Of a stretch of DNA of 64,000 nt, positions 54,669-64,000 are shown in pieces. Origin of the DNA: Penaeus vannamei (taxonomy: Eukaryota; Arthropoda; Malacostraca; Decapoda; Penaeidae). The DNA lies in assembly GCF_042767895.1 (NCBI RefSeq), contig NC_091553.1:29101529-29165528 (forward strand), in the 5' to 3' direction. Under the pieces are notes generated by a model. The model was given only the letters and a program-made list of their open reading frames with translations. It made no database searches and was not told the origin of the DNA. Every line of letters starts with the position of its first letter. The first letter of the stretch is position 1. Both the position numbers and the translations under genes were made by a program.

Positions 54669-55639
54669 GCACAGCGGACCACTTCCCTCAGCCAGCCTGA
54701 TTTATACGCTTTTATTTTACTTCTGTTTTATGCTGGCTTTATATATTTGTATTTTACGTTAATTCACATCTTTTTGTATATTTACTGAATAAAACTTCCA
54801 CTGAATTTGTTTGCTATCCGCCTACATCCCACAAGGATTCACATGATGTGCGGATAAGGGGGCATCCTCATCTGCTGCGATTTCTCTCGTACTTTTTTTA
54901 TTCCTTTTATCCTAAGTTCAGTTTTATTTTTTAATTGGCTTATTTTTACTTACTGATCATTTTAATCTCTCTTTTACCCCGAGAGCAAGTCACTGATTTT
55001 TATATTTTTATTTCTGAATCGCAGCAGATGGTTTTACGTATTTTTTATGATAATTATTATTTTCTCATTTATTTCCTTTGATGTTTTATTGCTTTTAATT
55101 GTTCTTTTATCTTGTGTATATTTTCTTTTATTTTAATATTTCCTATTTATTGTTTTAATCATTTTTACCGCTACCACTCCGTCCGCGTGAACCAATGTAA
55201 CCCCCATGTTTTTGCCAAATAAACGAAGTGGATACTTTGACTGTGTTTGACTTGACCCTTGGATTTACCTGTCTGGATTCTACACCTCGGATGCTGAAAC
55301 AAGGTTGTACTGCCCCTTTTACTTGCCTAGGTGTATTTATGCTGGACGTGTTATTTTACTGTTTTACTCTATTTTTTTACCTTGAACCATGTGTGCCTTT
55401 ACTTTTACTTTTTACTTACTCTGAATTTTACTTACTTTTACTGGTTCCTTTTACGTTTCTTTTATTCGTTTTACCCTTTTACTCGTCATTTACCTGAACT
55501 TTTACTTCAGCTTTTACTTTTTACTTTTCTGTTTTTACGATCTTTTCATTTACTTTTCTTCATGTTCCCTTTTACCTCTCCTTTCTTCTGTGATTTTACG
55601 TATTTTAGTTTTGTTGATTTTTCTTATTTTTACTGCTTT

Positions 55640-55740
55640 TAAGCCCTTCTGGCAAATTTTCAATAATTGTTCAGCCCTTCTGGCAAGTTTTACTGTTTTT
55701 AAGCCCTTCTGGCATATTTTATTTAGCCCTTTTGGCACTT
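55640..55740 (+). repeat. Four AGCCCTTYTGGCA motifs in the LTR
   Basis: AGCCCTTCTGGCA occurs three times and AGCCCTTTTGGCA once, spaced by about 20-40 bp of T-rich sequence. Not recognised as a known regulatory site. Confidence 0.75.
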
Positions 55741-56067
55741 GTAATATTTCTACGTTTTAATTGCAGTTTTACTTTGGTGCCTTCTGCACATTGGTTACTT
55801 TTACAGTTCATTTTAGGATTTATTTTTATTGTATTTTATGTACTATCTTCATATTGGTCACGCTCCTGGTAGACCTGCAACTCCGGGGATAGTTTGGCTT
55901 GTGAGGTCGTGTTGGTTCCTAGCCTTCAGCTTGGTCCCATCACCCCCTTTGCGAGGAACGAACGGGGCCCCCTCATTTTCCTTGGCCCCTAAGCCTGAAG
56001 TCTTCCGCCTCACGGTTGGCTTCCTTTGGGTTCCTCATTCACATAACCTTACAGGTACACCCAATTT

Positions 56068-56085
56068 TGGTGGCAGCGAGTGGGA
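56068..56085 (+). other. Primer-binding site, tRNA-Leu-type
   Basis: TGGTGGCAGCGAGTGGGA follows the LTR end. Its complement ends GCTGCCACCA, the 3' end of many eukaryotic tRNA-Leu molecules after CCA addition. It would prime minus-strand DNA synthesis. Confidence 0.65.
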
Positions 56086-56666
56086 CCTACCAGGAGTGTA
56101 TTTATGAGCTTTCTCTGCTCGTTGACTAATATGAAGATTTTTAACGTCCAGTGTTTAGCTTTTTCCTGTTAGATTACCTGTTTTAGTAGTTTTAGAAGAG
56201 CCACATTTCTTGTGTTTATGTTCTGTGCTTTTCTTGCAGGTTTTTGTAGTATTTTAGTATTTTTGAGCGAGGCTTTTCTCTTTCAGCATTTTAATTTTTT
56301 GTCTGTTTTTACTAATGCCCGCTCACCAGTTAGTTTTATTTTATGGCTCTTGCTAGGTATAGGGACACTTTTATTTTGCTGTGTTTTTAATCTTGTTTTT
56401 ACCCCTGCTAATTTTACTTTTTCCCCTTTGTTCGCACTTGGTTCGTTTTTTTTTTTTTTTTTTGTATTTTACCCAGTTTACGGGCAGATTTTAAGTTTTA
56501 AGTTTTCATGCGCCAGTGTTTGGCCTCAGTCGATCACGCATCACTGTTCACTTTGTTTTGTGTGTTAGCCAGTATCTCTGGCTACTTTTTGTGTTGTGTT
56601 TTTTTTGAGCTACACAGCTCCAGTGTGTGTGGGACTTCGTTCCCTTTTGTCACCAGGCTTTGTGCT
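56086..56666 (+). other. Untranslated leader of the retrotransposon
   Basis: T-rich leader between primer-binding site and gag, with an 18-20 base T run near 56446-56463. Frames within it have no recognisable domain. It should carry packaging signals by analogy with other LTR elements; none can be identified by eye. Confidence 0.6.
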
Positions 56667-58459
56667 ATGCCTGGACGTGGGCGATCTTTACGCGTCACGA
56701 GGTCATCGAGCCAGCCAAGCTCGCGCCCTTCATCGCCTGACAGCCGTACAGCCCTTCCAGGCATAGTGGTTCAGGGTTCCAACACCGAAGTTCAGGACGC
56801 AGTTCGAGCCGTGGAAGGGGAGGTTACGATGATGGAGGAGATGCTGCAGAGGATGACGGACCTTGTCGCCCAGAACAGGGAAGAACTGCTGCGCAGAATG
56901 GAGGAGATAGCCCGGACGAGCGAGGACAGACTGCAGCGACTTGAAGACCAACTTCAGGAAAGGACTGCTCCTGCCGAAGCGGTGGTATCCCGCAGTAATG
57001 GAAGCCAAGTTCCCTCAGCAGCACAGACTGAGGAGCAGCAAGCGGGCGCACCACTTCCGTGCATTCGACAAGCTACCACACCACGTGCAGCCAGGCCTTC
57101 CAGCCCCATCCGCCAAACAGCTACCAGGGAAGACCTACAGGAATGGCAGCGACAACTGGAGGAAAGGGAAAGACGCATACAACGACAAGAACAGGCCCTC
57201 TTTCACAGCCAGCCAAGTGGTCGTCAACCGCCAGCATACAGAAGGATGGAAGCATCTCAAGGCGACTTGTTGGCACACACTCGGTCTCCATCACACTTTC
57301 GAGAGGCTAGACAGACTTTCCCCGAGCCAGCCCCAAGATTGACCACTCCAGTGCGCCCAAGGTACCGCGAGGAGCCAGTAGAGGACTACAGTCGACACCA
57401 GCAACCCTCGTCACTCGTCTCAGGGGAGTTCATGCCTTACCTTGTGTCCCGAGACTCGATCCCTCACTTCAAGGGAGAAACCTCTGCTTGTGAGCCGCTG
57501 AAGAGGAACCAGGAGGTAGAGAGCTACATCAGGGCCATCGAAAACCTGGTGCGGCCCACAAGTAATGACGCATACATCCGTGCTGCGAGAGCGAGCTGTC
57601 GAGGCAGAGAGGCAGAGCGGAGACCATCATCAACTCCGAGAGCTTCGATGGGATTCAGGACTGGGACACCTTCAAGCGGCAGCTGAGGCGTAAGTTTAGG
57701 GGCACGTACACCGCCTCTGACTTTTTCAAAGTTCTGTACGATCACGCCATGACTGAGAGGCAGGCTCCAATGGACTTCTTCCTTGAGGTGGAGGCGTCTG
57801 TCTTTCAAGGATACCGGGACCACCGAGGAGCTGTTGGAGAGCCTTCAGAATTGATCAGGCGAGTCTTCCTTGCTGGCTTGCCTTCCACCCTGCAGGATCT
57901 CCTTGTCCTCAAGGATGATTGCTCGCCAATCCAGCTCGCAGAAACCGCTCAGAAGCTCTGGAACTCCCGGTATGGCATTAGGCACAGCGGTTCAAACACT
58001 CGCCATCAGTCTCCAAACGAACTCCAAGAGAATGAGTACCAGCTACAATGACGTACTCCAGACCGACCACCCCGTACTCGAGACCGTTATGACCTGTTTC
58101 CTGTTGCCACTTCACCGCCACCTGTTCAGTCGCCTCTTTCCTCACCACCAACATTACGGCGTAATGTTTGGTGCGAATACCATCGCAGTTCGACCCACAG
58201 CACCCGGGAATGCAGAGCTGCTGCCCGTCAGTCTTCACCACCAGCCTACTCTTGTTTCCGTTGTGGAAGGAGCGGTCACATGTCTCGTGAGTGCCCCTTT
58301 CCGAGAGGCCAGGAAGGAAGGGTTCCCAACTTCACTGGCGACTTTACAAGAGGGAACCCGCACATGCTCCATCACAGTCCAGACAGAGCCGGTCCAAACA
58401 ACAGCAGCAGTGACTACCCCAGCAGTCGGCGGACGTCCAGTCGTGGCACTCAGTGTTGA
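56667..58459 (+). pseudogene. gag: gag of Ty3/Gypsy element, frameshifted and with a premature stop
   Basis: Gag forms the particle and binds the genomic RNA. The chosen start is the methionine of MPGRGRSLRV, because 53 upstream codons of the same frame look like leader translation. Residues 1-40 are Ser/Arg-rich. Residues 41-100 and 153-180 have heptad-like Leu/Met/Arg/Glu patterns and are likely coiled coils. A capsid-like stretch follows. Around 57585-57625 the coding sense passes to another frame (equivalent to loss of one base), which is open to an in-frame TGA at 58049-58051. Past it the same frame encodes a CX2HX4HX4C motif (58172-58213) and a CCHC knuckle CFRCGRSGHMSREC (58253-58294), ending at 58459. 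The TGA could be a decayed CGA. As read, no full-length Gag can be made without recoding. Confidence 0.8.
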
Positions 58460-61400
58460 TGGGAAGACTCTTCTCTGCTTCATCGACACTGGGTCTCAGG
58501 TGACCTTAGTCAAACCCAGTGCCTTAGAAGTCATCGATCCGGCGAAGAAGTTCCGACATTATGCTTCTAGCAAGATCCTCCAAGGCGTCTCAGGGGAGCC
58601 TTTCCACCCAGCTGCAGAGGTGACACTCAGCTTTACCATCAGTCCAGATCTTGTTCTACTTCACCGCACCATAGTGGCTGATCTGTCCTTCCATGGCGAT
58701 GTCCTTCTTGGGACTGACTTCTTGCGACGCCAGGACTTCACTTTGCAGTCGGAAGCCCAATCACCTCATGGACTGCTCATCCTGGGAGGTTGTGAACTGT
58801 CGCTCCTATACACCAATGCCCACTCCCTACAGATTAGCCTGGTTGACTCAGGCCTGACTGTTTCCCCCCCTGGACTCCATGCACCTGCTCCACAAGAAGC
58901 CGCTGTCCATCTTGCCAGACCGACTACCATTCCACCACACTCTGGTCGCTTTCTGGAAAGCTGCATTTCTCGGCTGGGTCAAGCAGACGGAGATGTCGTT
59001 TTGACCCCGGCCGTGACCGATGACCTGACTCTTCCACACCTTGTTACGACCGCCACTCGACGCCGATGCTCCATATGGGCCCTGAATCACAATTCACGGC
59101 CGCTAGTATTGAAACAGGGTACCAGACTCGGGACTGTCACACCTCTGGGAGAGGTCTACAGTGTTCCCCACTCCACGAGCCATCATGTTCAACCCCAGTC
59201 AACCTTCCAGGAGACAGCTGCCAGGGATCACACACCTCCTGTCAGGACTGGCCCTGAGGATGGACAAGACAAGAACTACACAGCCCCTAGGTATACTGGT
59301 ATTGCTGCTGCCGGGCGAGACAGGTGTCCCATCAGTTCAGGATGTACTGTACCCCAAGGCCTGAGTTCTTTATCAACCTCTGTCCTGACAGAGCCGAGGT
59401 CCCCACTTCAAGCTGGAGAAGAGAGCCCATTCATCACTGCTTCCGCCGTCACAGAGCCGAAGCATTTTGCCGAATCCTCCTTGTCTCCTGATGGAGCTAT
59501 CGAACCAGAGCTAGAATGGGATGACTTTTCTGCCGACTTACCAGACATTCCAGAGGAAGACTGGGATATAGAGGGCGCCTTACTACCACCCTCTGTTGCG
59601 GTTGCCACATGTGATGCTGTTGCAGAGCCAGACAATCCAGATACAACAAGTGATGCACCTGACTTTAGTCATTTACTGGAGGAGCAGCAACAAGAACTTA
59701 ACCAGCTGTTGGAGCAGTTCCAGGAACTTTTTGACGGTGGAGAAGAGACTGTTGGCCACATACCTGGGATCCGCCATCAGATCGACACTGGGGATGCTAA
59801 GCCAGTTTGTGTCCGTCAATGGAGGTTGCCGCAGTCTACTAAGGAGACCATCAGACAGCAATGTGACTCCATGTTACAATCAGGTGTCATTGAGCCTTCA
59901 TGTAGCCCTTGGTTGAGTCCAGTAGTCTTATTTAAGAAGAAGGATGGCAGTCTCCGTTTTTGTGTCAACTATCGGGGCCTGAATGCAGTTACCAAGAAAG
60001 ACACCTACCCACTCCCGAGGATTGATGCTCTCATCGATGAACTGGGTCCCACTGACACATTCACCACACTGGATGCCCGTGCAGCCTATTGGGCAGTTGA
60101 GGTGGAACCCTCCGATAGGCCCAAGACTGCCTTCTCTGATGGCTACCGGCTGTTCCACTTCTGCCGCCTTCCCTTCGGTCTCTCAACCGCACCAACCACC
60201 TTTCAACGCACTATGAACGTCCTCCTTTCTCCTGTTTTAGGTAAGCACACCCTGTGCTACCTAGATGACATTGTTATCTATAGCCGTGGGTTCCGCCAGC
60301 ATCTACAAGACCTGGAAGAAACGTTACAGCTTCTTTTAGCCGCTGGTCTAAAGCTGAACATGGCAAAATGCCACTTTGTTGCTACCACGATAGACTTCTT
60401 GGGATTCACTATCAGCCCAGAAGGAGTTCTTCCCAACCAGGATAAAGTGGTTGCTATCGCTAAAACTCCAGCACCACGTAATGTTCGAGAGGTACGCCGC
60501 TTCCTAGGGTGTACTGGGTTCTTCAGGAAGCACATCCCTGGTTATGCAACCATTTCTTCACCTCTGCACTTGCTACTTAAGAAGAATCAGAAATGGTTTT
60601 GGGGAGCTGATCAACAGAAGGCATTTCAGGAGCTAAAGGACCGCCTTACCACCGCACCAGTTCTTCGCCAGCCAGATTTTAACCGGGAGTTTGAGCTACA
60701 CACAGATGCTTCTTCCATCGCTATTGGTTCCTGCTTGATGCAAAGATCGGATGACAGCACGCCACATGCCATCGCCTATTTCAGCCGCAAGTTACGAGGT
60801 GCTGAGTCTAGATACCCTGCCATTGACTTGGAAGCCCTCAGTGTGGTTGAAGGAGTCAGGATCTTCGACTCTTACCTCTATGGACGGCACTTCACCATTT
60901 ATACCGACCACAGGCCTTTGGTACATGTCTTTTCTCGGAAAACCAAATCTCCACGAATGACACGCTATGCTCACGATCTCTCGTTCTACCACTTCAACAT
61001 TCGATACAAAGAGGGGCCCACCAACTATGTTCCAGACCTGCTTTCAAGACATGTTGCTATACTGGAGGATGCACCCAGCTACCAAGTTGCCGGACTTGCC
61101 ATCACAGAGCTGTCTCCTGAGGTCCTTGCGCAGAAGCAGATGGATGATCCTCATCTTGCTGATCTTCGCCATTATCTACTTGATGGTACAGTTCCAAAGA
61201 AAAAGTGGCCACTTCCTTTGGATGAATTCGAGGTCAAGGAAGGTGTTTTGTACAGGCTGAGACATCTTCCGGACCGAATTTGTTACCAGCTTGTTGTACC
61301 TGTATCACTGAAGAACTCTGCACTGAAGGCATCCCATTTACCACCTCTTGCTTCTCACCCTGGTGTTCAACGGACCTATGACAATGCTAGGTCAATGTTC

Positions 61401-62588
61401 TACTGGACCAACATGCTGAAGGACTGTAGGGAGTATGTGGACAACTGTTCTGTGTGTCAGCAGTCAAGAGGTAGCCCCCAAAGAGTGCCTATGGGAGAGA
61501 CTCCCTTGGCCCAGTATCCTCTAGAGCGTGTTTCCATGGACCTGATGGACTTTGGACCCACTATCCCAGTTCGGTATGCTCTGTCCATCATTGACCAACA
61601 TTCACGATGGCTGCAGATTGTGCCCCTGAGGAAGTCAACTGCCATCAACATCCATCGTGCTTTTGTCGACCATTGGGTTACCTTGTTCGGCCCACCAAGA
61701 GTCATCCAAACGGATAATGGGGTACAGTTTACCAGTGGTCTCTTCAAGGAGCTTGTCTTGATGATGCATGCTAGTCACCACTACACCATCCGCTATCATC
61801 CCCAAGCCAATGGGATGATAGAGCGCACCAATCGTGTTGTGAAATCAGCTCTGACTGCTTTGGTGGAGGATAGACCAAGGATCTGGCACCAATTCATTCC
61901 TGAAATTAGACTGCAGATTAACTCTGCTATCCACAGGACGACTCACGAGCAGCCCTTGTACCTCTTGACTGGCCGGCATGCCAACTTTCCGGTTGGCCTG
62001 ACAAATGAAGCAGTATTTGCAGAAAACCTCAACCTGCAGGAACGACTCCAGGCATCTAGACAAGCAGCTGTCACCGCTTCTAACCAGTCCAGGCAGACCT
62101 ATGGTAACTATTACAACAGAGGCACGAGAGAACGATTCCAGCCAGAGATGGGCTCACTCGTCTGGTATTATGAGCATAGGCATCGCACTGGATCTCTACC
62201 ACCTTTAACTGGAAAGTGGCGTGGACCTGCCAGAGTTGTTGCCCAACTTGGACCTCTGGCTTTTGAAGTGAGAGATGTTCATACAGATGTACGGCTGAGG
62301 GCGCATCTCAACCACCTCAAGCCTTTCAAGACATCTGAAGAGCTGTGTTACGCCTCAGAGGACGAGGATGACGATGACCCAGGACCAGATGACCCGGATG
62401 TTCCTGACTTGGATGCAGAGGATTCGGTCGGCCCTTCCCAGGACCCTGACGTCGAGGATGTTGATGCCGATGCAGATCCAGCTGACCCTGCCCAGGACAC
62501 TGATGTCGAGGATGTTGATGCTGATGGACCGATCGCAGATGTTCGAGCCGACTTCACTGGTGGACCTGATGATGACGTGACCCCCTGA
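57870..62588 (+). CDS. pol: Ty3/Gypsy Pol polyprotein (PR-RT-RNase H-IN)
   Basis: Open for 1572 codons. Residue numbers count from the first Met at 57870, but the first 150-180 residues overlap gag in another frame and are probably not Pol. Protease about 186-290 with FIDTGS (D206). Reverse transcriptase about 645-860 with LDARAAYW (D735) and YLDD (D799, D800). RNase H about 940-1060 with D946, E988, D1013. Integrase zinc domain H1156, H1163, C1193, C1196, and core D1224, D1282, E1318 (35 residues between the last two). GPY/F-like region about 1448-1484. Tail 1497-1572 is very Asp/Glu-rich with a two-fold repeat. The order PR-RT-RH-IN defines Ty3/Gypsy. All catalytic residues are present. The frame is +1 relative to the downstream part of gag. 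No envelope gene follows. Confidence 0.93.
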   Translation: MLACLPPCRISLSSRMIARQSSSQKPLRSSGTPGMALGTAVQTLAISLQTNSKRMSTSYNDVLQTDHPVLETVMTCFLLPLHRHLFSRLFPHHQHYGVMFGANTIAVRPTAPGNAELLPVSLHHQPTLVSVVEGAVTCLVSAPFREARKEGFPTSLATLQEGTRTCSITVQTEPVQTTAAVTTPAVGGRPVVALSVDGKTLLCFIDTGSQVTLVKPSALEVIDPAKKFRHYASSKILQGVSGEPFHPAAEVTLSFTISPDLVLLHRTIVADLSFHGDVLLGTDFLRRQDFTLQSEAQSPHGLLILGGCELSLLYTNAHSLQISLVDSGLTVSPPGLHAPAPQEAAVHLARPTTIPPHSGRFLESCISRLGQADGDVVLTPAVTDDLTLPHLVTTATRRRCSIWALNHNSRPLVLKQGTRLGTVTPLGEVYSVPHSTSHHVQPQSTFQETAARDHTPPVRTGPEDGQDKNYTAPRYTGIAAAGRDRCPISSGCTVPQGLSSLSTSVLTEPRSPLQAGEESPFITASAVTEPKHFAESSLSPDGAIEPELEWDDFSADLPDIPEEDWDIEGALLPPSVAVATCDAVAEPDNPDTTSDAPDFSHLLEEQQQELNQLLEQFQELFDGGEETVGHIPGIRHQIDTGDAKPVCVRQWRLPQSTKETIRQQCDSMLQSGVIEPSCSPWLSPVVLFKKKDGSLRFCVNYRGLNAVTKKDTYPLPRIDALIDELGPTDTFTTLDARAAYWAVEVEPSDRPKTAFSDGYRLFHFCRLPFGLSTAPTTFQRTMNVLLSPVLGKHTLCYLDDIVIYSRGFRQHLQDLEETLQLLLAAGLKLNMAKCHFVATTIDFLGFTISPEGVLPNQDKVVAIAKTPAPRNVREVRRFLGCTGFFRKHIPGYATISSPLHLLLKKNQKWFWGADQQKAFQELKDRLTTAPVLRQPDFNREFELHTDASSIAIGSCLMQRSDDSTPHAIAYFSRKLRGAESRYPAIDLEALSVVEGVRIFDSYLYGRHFTIYTDHRPLVHVFSRKTKSPRMTRYAHDLSFYHFNIRYKEGPTNYVPDLLSRHVAILEDAPSYQVAGLAITELSPEVLAQKQMDDPHLADLRHYLLDGTVPKKKWPLPLDEFEVKEGVLYRLRHLPDRICYQLVVPVSLKNSALKASHLPPLASHPGVQRTYDNARSMFYWTNMLKDCREYVDNCSVCQQSRGSPQRVPMGETPLAQYPLERVSMDLMDFGPTIPVRYALSIIDQHSRWLQIVPLRKSTAINIHRAFVDHWVTLFGPPRVIQTDNGVQFTSGLFKELVLMMHASHHYTIRYHPQANGMIERTNRVVKSALTALVEDRPRIWHQFIPEIRLQINSAIHRTTHEQPLYLLTGRHANFPVGLTNEAVFAENLNLQERLQASRQAAVTASNQSRQTYGNYYNRGTRERFQPEMGSLVWYYEHRHRTGSLPPLTGKWRGPARVVAQLGPLAFEVRDVHTDVRLRAHLNHLKPFKTSEELCYASEDEDDDDPGPDDPDVPDLDAEDSVGPSQDPDVEDVDADADPADPAQDTDVEDVDADGPIADVRADFTGGPDDDVTP
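58172..58294 (+). other. Nucleocapsid zinc-binding pair in gag
   Basis: CEYHRSSTHSTREC (CX2HX4HX4C) is followed 13 codons later by CFRCGRSGHMSREC (CX2CX4HX4C). Both have the 2-4-4 retroviral knuckle spacing. The first has His in place of the second Cys. Confidence 0.85.
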
Positions 62589-62879
62589 GCTGTTCTCCAG
62601 TGCTGCCCTTGGTCCTGACGTGTAGCTGTTCTGGACTGTGGCCCCTTTTCTCAGCCCCTGTTTGTGGCTGAGATGATTCTTCAGTGTTTGTTTTGGTTTT
62701 ACTAATTTATTTTACTGTTTTTACTGTGTTTTATTTACTTGTGTTTTGCGTGTTCAGTGATGCGTGTCATGCACGTCCAGCTGAACATGCACCTTGACTT
62801 TTGAGGCAAGTAATCGGGCTCAGGCCTTCCTTGTTTCTCTTTCCAGGTGTGTCTCCGATGTCCTCTCCGACCCCGTGGT
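62589..62879 (+). other. 3' untranslated region of the retrotransposon
   Basis: About 290 bp between the Pol stop and the polypurine tract. T-rich, no open frame of note and no sign of an env gene. Confidence 0.7.
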
Positions 62880-62889
62880 ATGGGAGGGT
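62880..62889 (+). other. Polypurine tract
   Basis: ATGGGAGGGT directly before the 3' LTR. It is short and ends in T, so the assignment rests on position. Confidence 0.55.
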
Positions 62890-64000
62890 TGTGAGGTTTT
62901 CAACCTCCTCCCCCCCCCACAGACCTTACCCATCACCTATCCTTCCCCCCCCCCTTTTCCTCTATCCTCATATCCCTCTCCTCTTATTCGCACCCTCTTC
63001 CTGTTCCTTCGCTTTTTCGCTTTCCTCTACTTCTACGCTCATTCCTCCCTTCCCCATTCCTTTTCTCCCGTTTGTCCTATCTTCTACCTTTAACCCTATC
63101 CACTCCTGCCCCCATCCTACCCCTATCCTACCCAGCATCCTCCGTAATCCACAGGGCGAGTCGAGCACAGCGGACCACTTCCCTCAGCCAGCCTGATTTA
63201 TACGCTTTTATTTTACTTCTGTTTTGTGCTGGCTTTATGTATTTGTATTTTACGTTAATTCACATCTTTTTGTATATTTACTGAATAAAACTTCCACTGA
63301 ATTTGTTTGCTATCCGCCTACATCCCACAAGGATTCACATGATGTGCGGATAAGGGGGCATCCTCATCTGCTGCGATTTCTCTCGTACTTTTTTTATTCC
63401 TTTTATCCTAAGTTCAGTTTTATTTTTTAATTGGCTTATTTTTACTTACTGATCATTTTAATCTCTCTTTTACCCCGAGAGCAAGTCACTGATTTTTATA
63501 TTTTTATTTCTGAATCGCAGCAGATGGTTTTACGTATTTTTTATGATAATTATTATTTTCTCATTTATTTCCTTTGATGTTTTATTGCTTTTAATTGTTC
63601 TTTTATCTTGTGTATATTTTCTTTTATTTTAATATTTCCTATTTATTGTTTTAATCATTTTTACCGCTACCACTCCGTCCGCGTGAACCAATGTAACCCC
63701 CATGTTTTTGCCAAATAAACGAAGTGGATACTTTGACTGTGTTTGACTTGACCCTTGGATTTACCTGTCTGGATTCTACACCTCGGATGCTGAAACAAGG
63801 TTGTACTGCCCCTTTTACTTGCCTAGGTGTATTTATGCTGGACGTGTTATTTTACTGTTTTACTCTATTTTTTTACCTTGAACCATGTGTGCCTTTACTT
63901 TTACTTTTTACTTACTCTGAATTTTACTTACTTTTACTGGTTCCTTTTACGTTTCTTTTATTCGTTTTACCCTTTTACTCGTCATTTACCTGAACTTTTA
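62890..64000 (+). mobile_element. 3' LTR of Ty3/Gypsy retrotransposon (cut by window end)
   Basis: Begins TGTGAGGTTTTCAACC like 54207. The first 1.1 kb are present. It lacks one copy of the 182-bp direct repeat and has shorter C runs (9 and 10). Outside these, few substitutions are found, for example two in the GCTGGCTTTAT region near 63225. The translation of 63724-63993 equals that of 55228-55497. Confidence 0.9.

Larger units (their letters stand above)
54207..56063 (+). mobile_element. 5' LTR of Ty3/Gypsy retrotransposon
   Basis: Begins TGTGAGGTTTTCAACC and ends near ACACCCA, four bases before the primer-binding site. Length about 1.86 kb, long for Gypsy. The first 450 bp are CT-rich with two C runs (12 and 14) and an imperfect direct repeat of period 182 (from 54305 and 54487). 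AATAAA sites lie at 54788-54793 and 55218-55223. The region 55340-55620 is dominated by TTTTAC-like repeats, and 55640-55740 holds four AGCCCTTYTGGCA motifs. Against the visible 3' LTR only a few substitutions are found outside the length differences. The exact 3' boundary is inferred. Confidence 0.85.

Noticed and set aside
56508..56666. Upstream 53 codons of the gag frame as a signal peptide
   Set aside because: Hydrophobic T-rich leader translation. Gag proteins of this class are cytosolic, and the methionine at 56667 gives a normal Gag start.
57870..58400. N-terminal 150-180 residues of the Pol open frame as protein sequence
   Set aside because: The same DNA encodes gag, including both zinc motifs, in another frame. 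The Pol-frame text lacks family features until the protease.
62589..62889. Possible env gene after pol
   Set aside because: Only about 300 bp with no suitable open frame, signal peptide or membrane segment.

Overview
The window is repeat-dominated nuclear DNA from a eukaryote. It has no recognisable host protein-coding gene. The dense AT, AAT, GATA, CT/GA and TG microsatellites, the ATT/ATC-rich background, the amplified tRNA-like genes and the Ty3/Gypsy element suggest a marine arthropod, most plausibly a decapod such as a penaeid shrimp. That assignment is an inference from sequence style; no host gene supports it. Three runs of exactly 500 N (12001-12500, 28320-28819, 53542-54041) mark scaffold joins.

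Layout. Positions 1-274 look like the 3' part of an LTR. A 284-bp TA-flanked element with 67-bp terminal inverted repeats (284-567, Tc1/mariner-type MITE) abuts it, followed by microsatellites. From about 840 to 52937 the window is essentially one family of 1.7-2.5 kb repeat units. Each unit holds a 71-nt tRNA-like gene, three hypervariable microsatellite slots (AAT, CT, and AT/AAT/A) and, in the long form, an extra module of about 550 bp. Units are old and diverged at the left edge (840-4370) and much more alike further right. Orientation switches at about 17806, 24344, 32754, 35015 and 48422. The two tail-to-tail switches share a 21-nt spacer and the three head-to-head switches share a 7-bp filler, so whole blocks with their inversion points were re-amplified. 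Positions 7540-10430 are a badly degraded copy, possibly consensus error. Positions 28820-30101 hold an unrelated insert, probably an LTR-element remnant.

tRNA-like genes. There are 23 copies. Most can fold into a complete cloverleaf, carry A and B box sequences, and have a T-run shortly downstream. The predicted anticodon is CTT (Lys) in 14, CTC in 3, CCT in 2, CTA in 1 and CCA in the oldest 3. They may be amplified Pol III genes or a decaying tRNA-derived family.

LTR retrotransposon. From 54207 to beyond the window end lies a Ty3/Gypsy element: 5' LTR, primer-binding site, gag (broken by one frameshift and one stop), an open pol (protease, RT, RNase H, integrase, GPY/F-like region, acidic tail), polypurine tract and a 3' LTR cut by the window edge. 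It inserted inside the optional module of a repeat unit and looks young. The 769 bp left of the third gap are repeated with one difference right of it, so that gap is probably a false join of overlapping contig ends.
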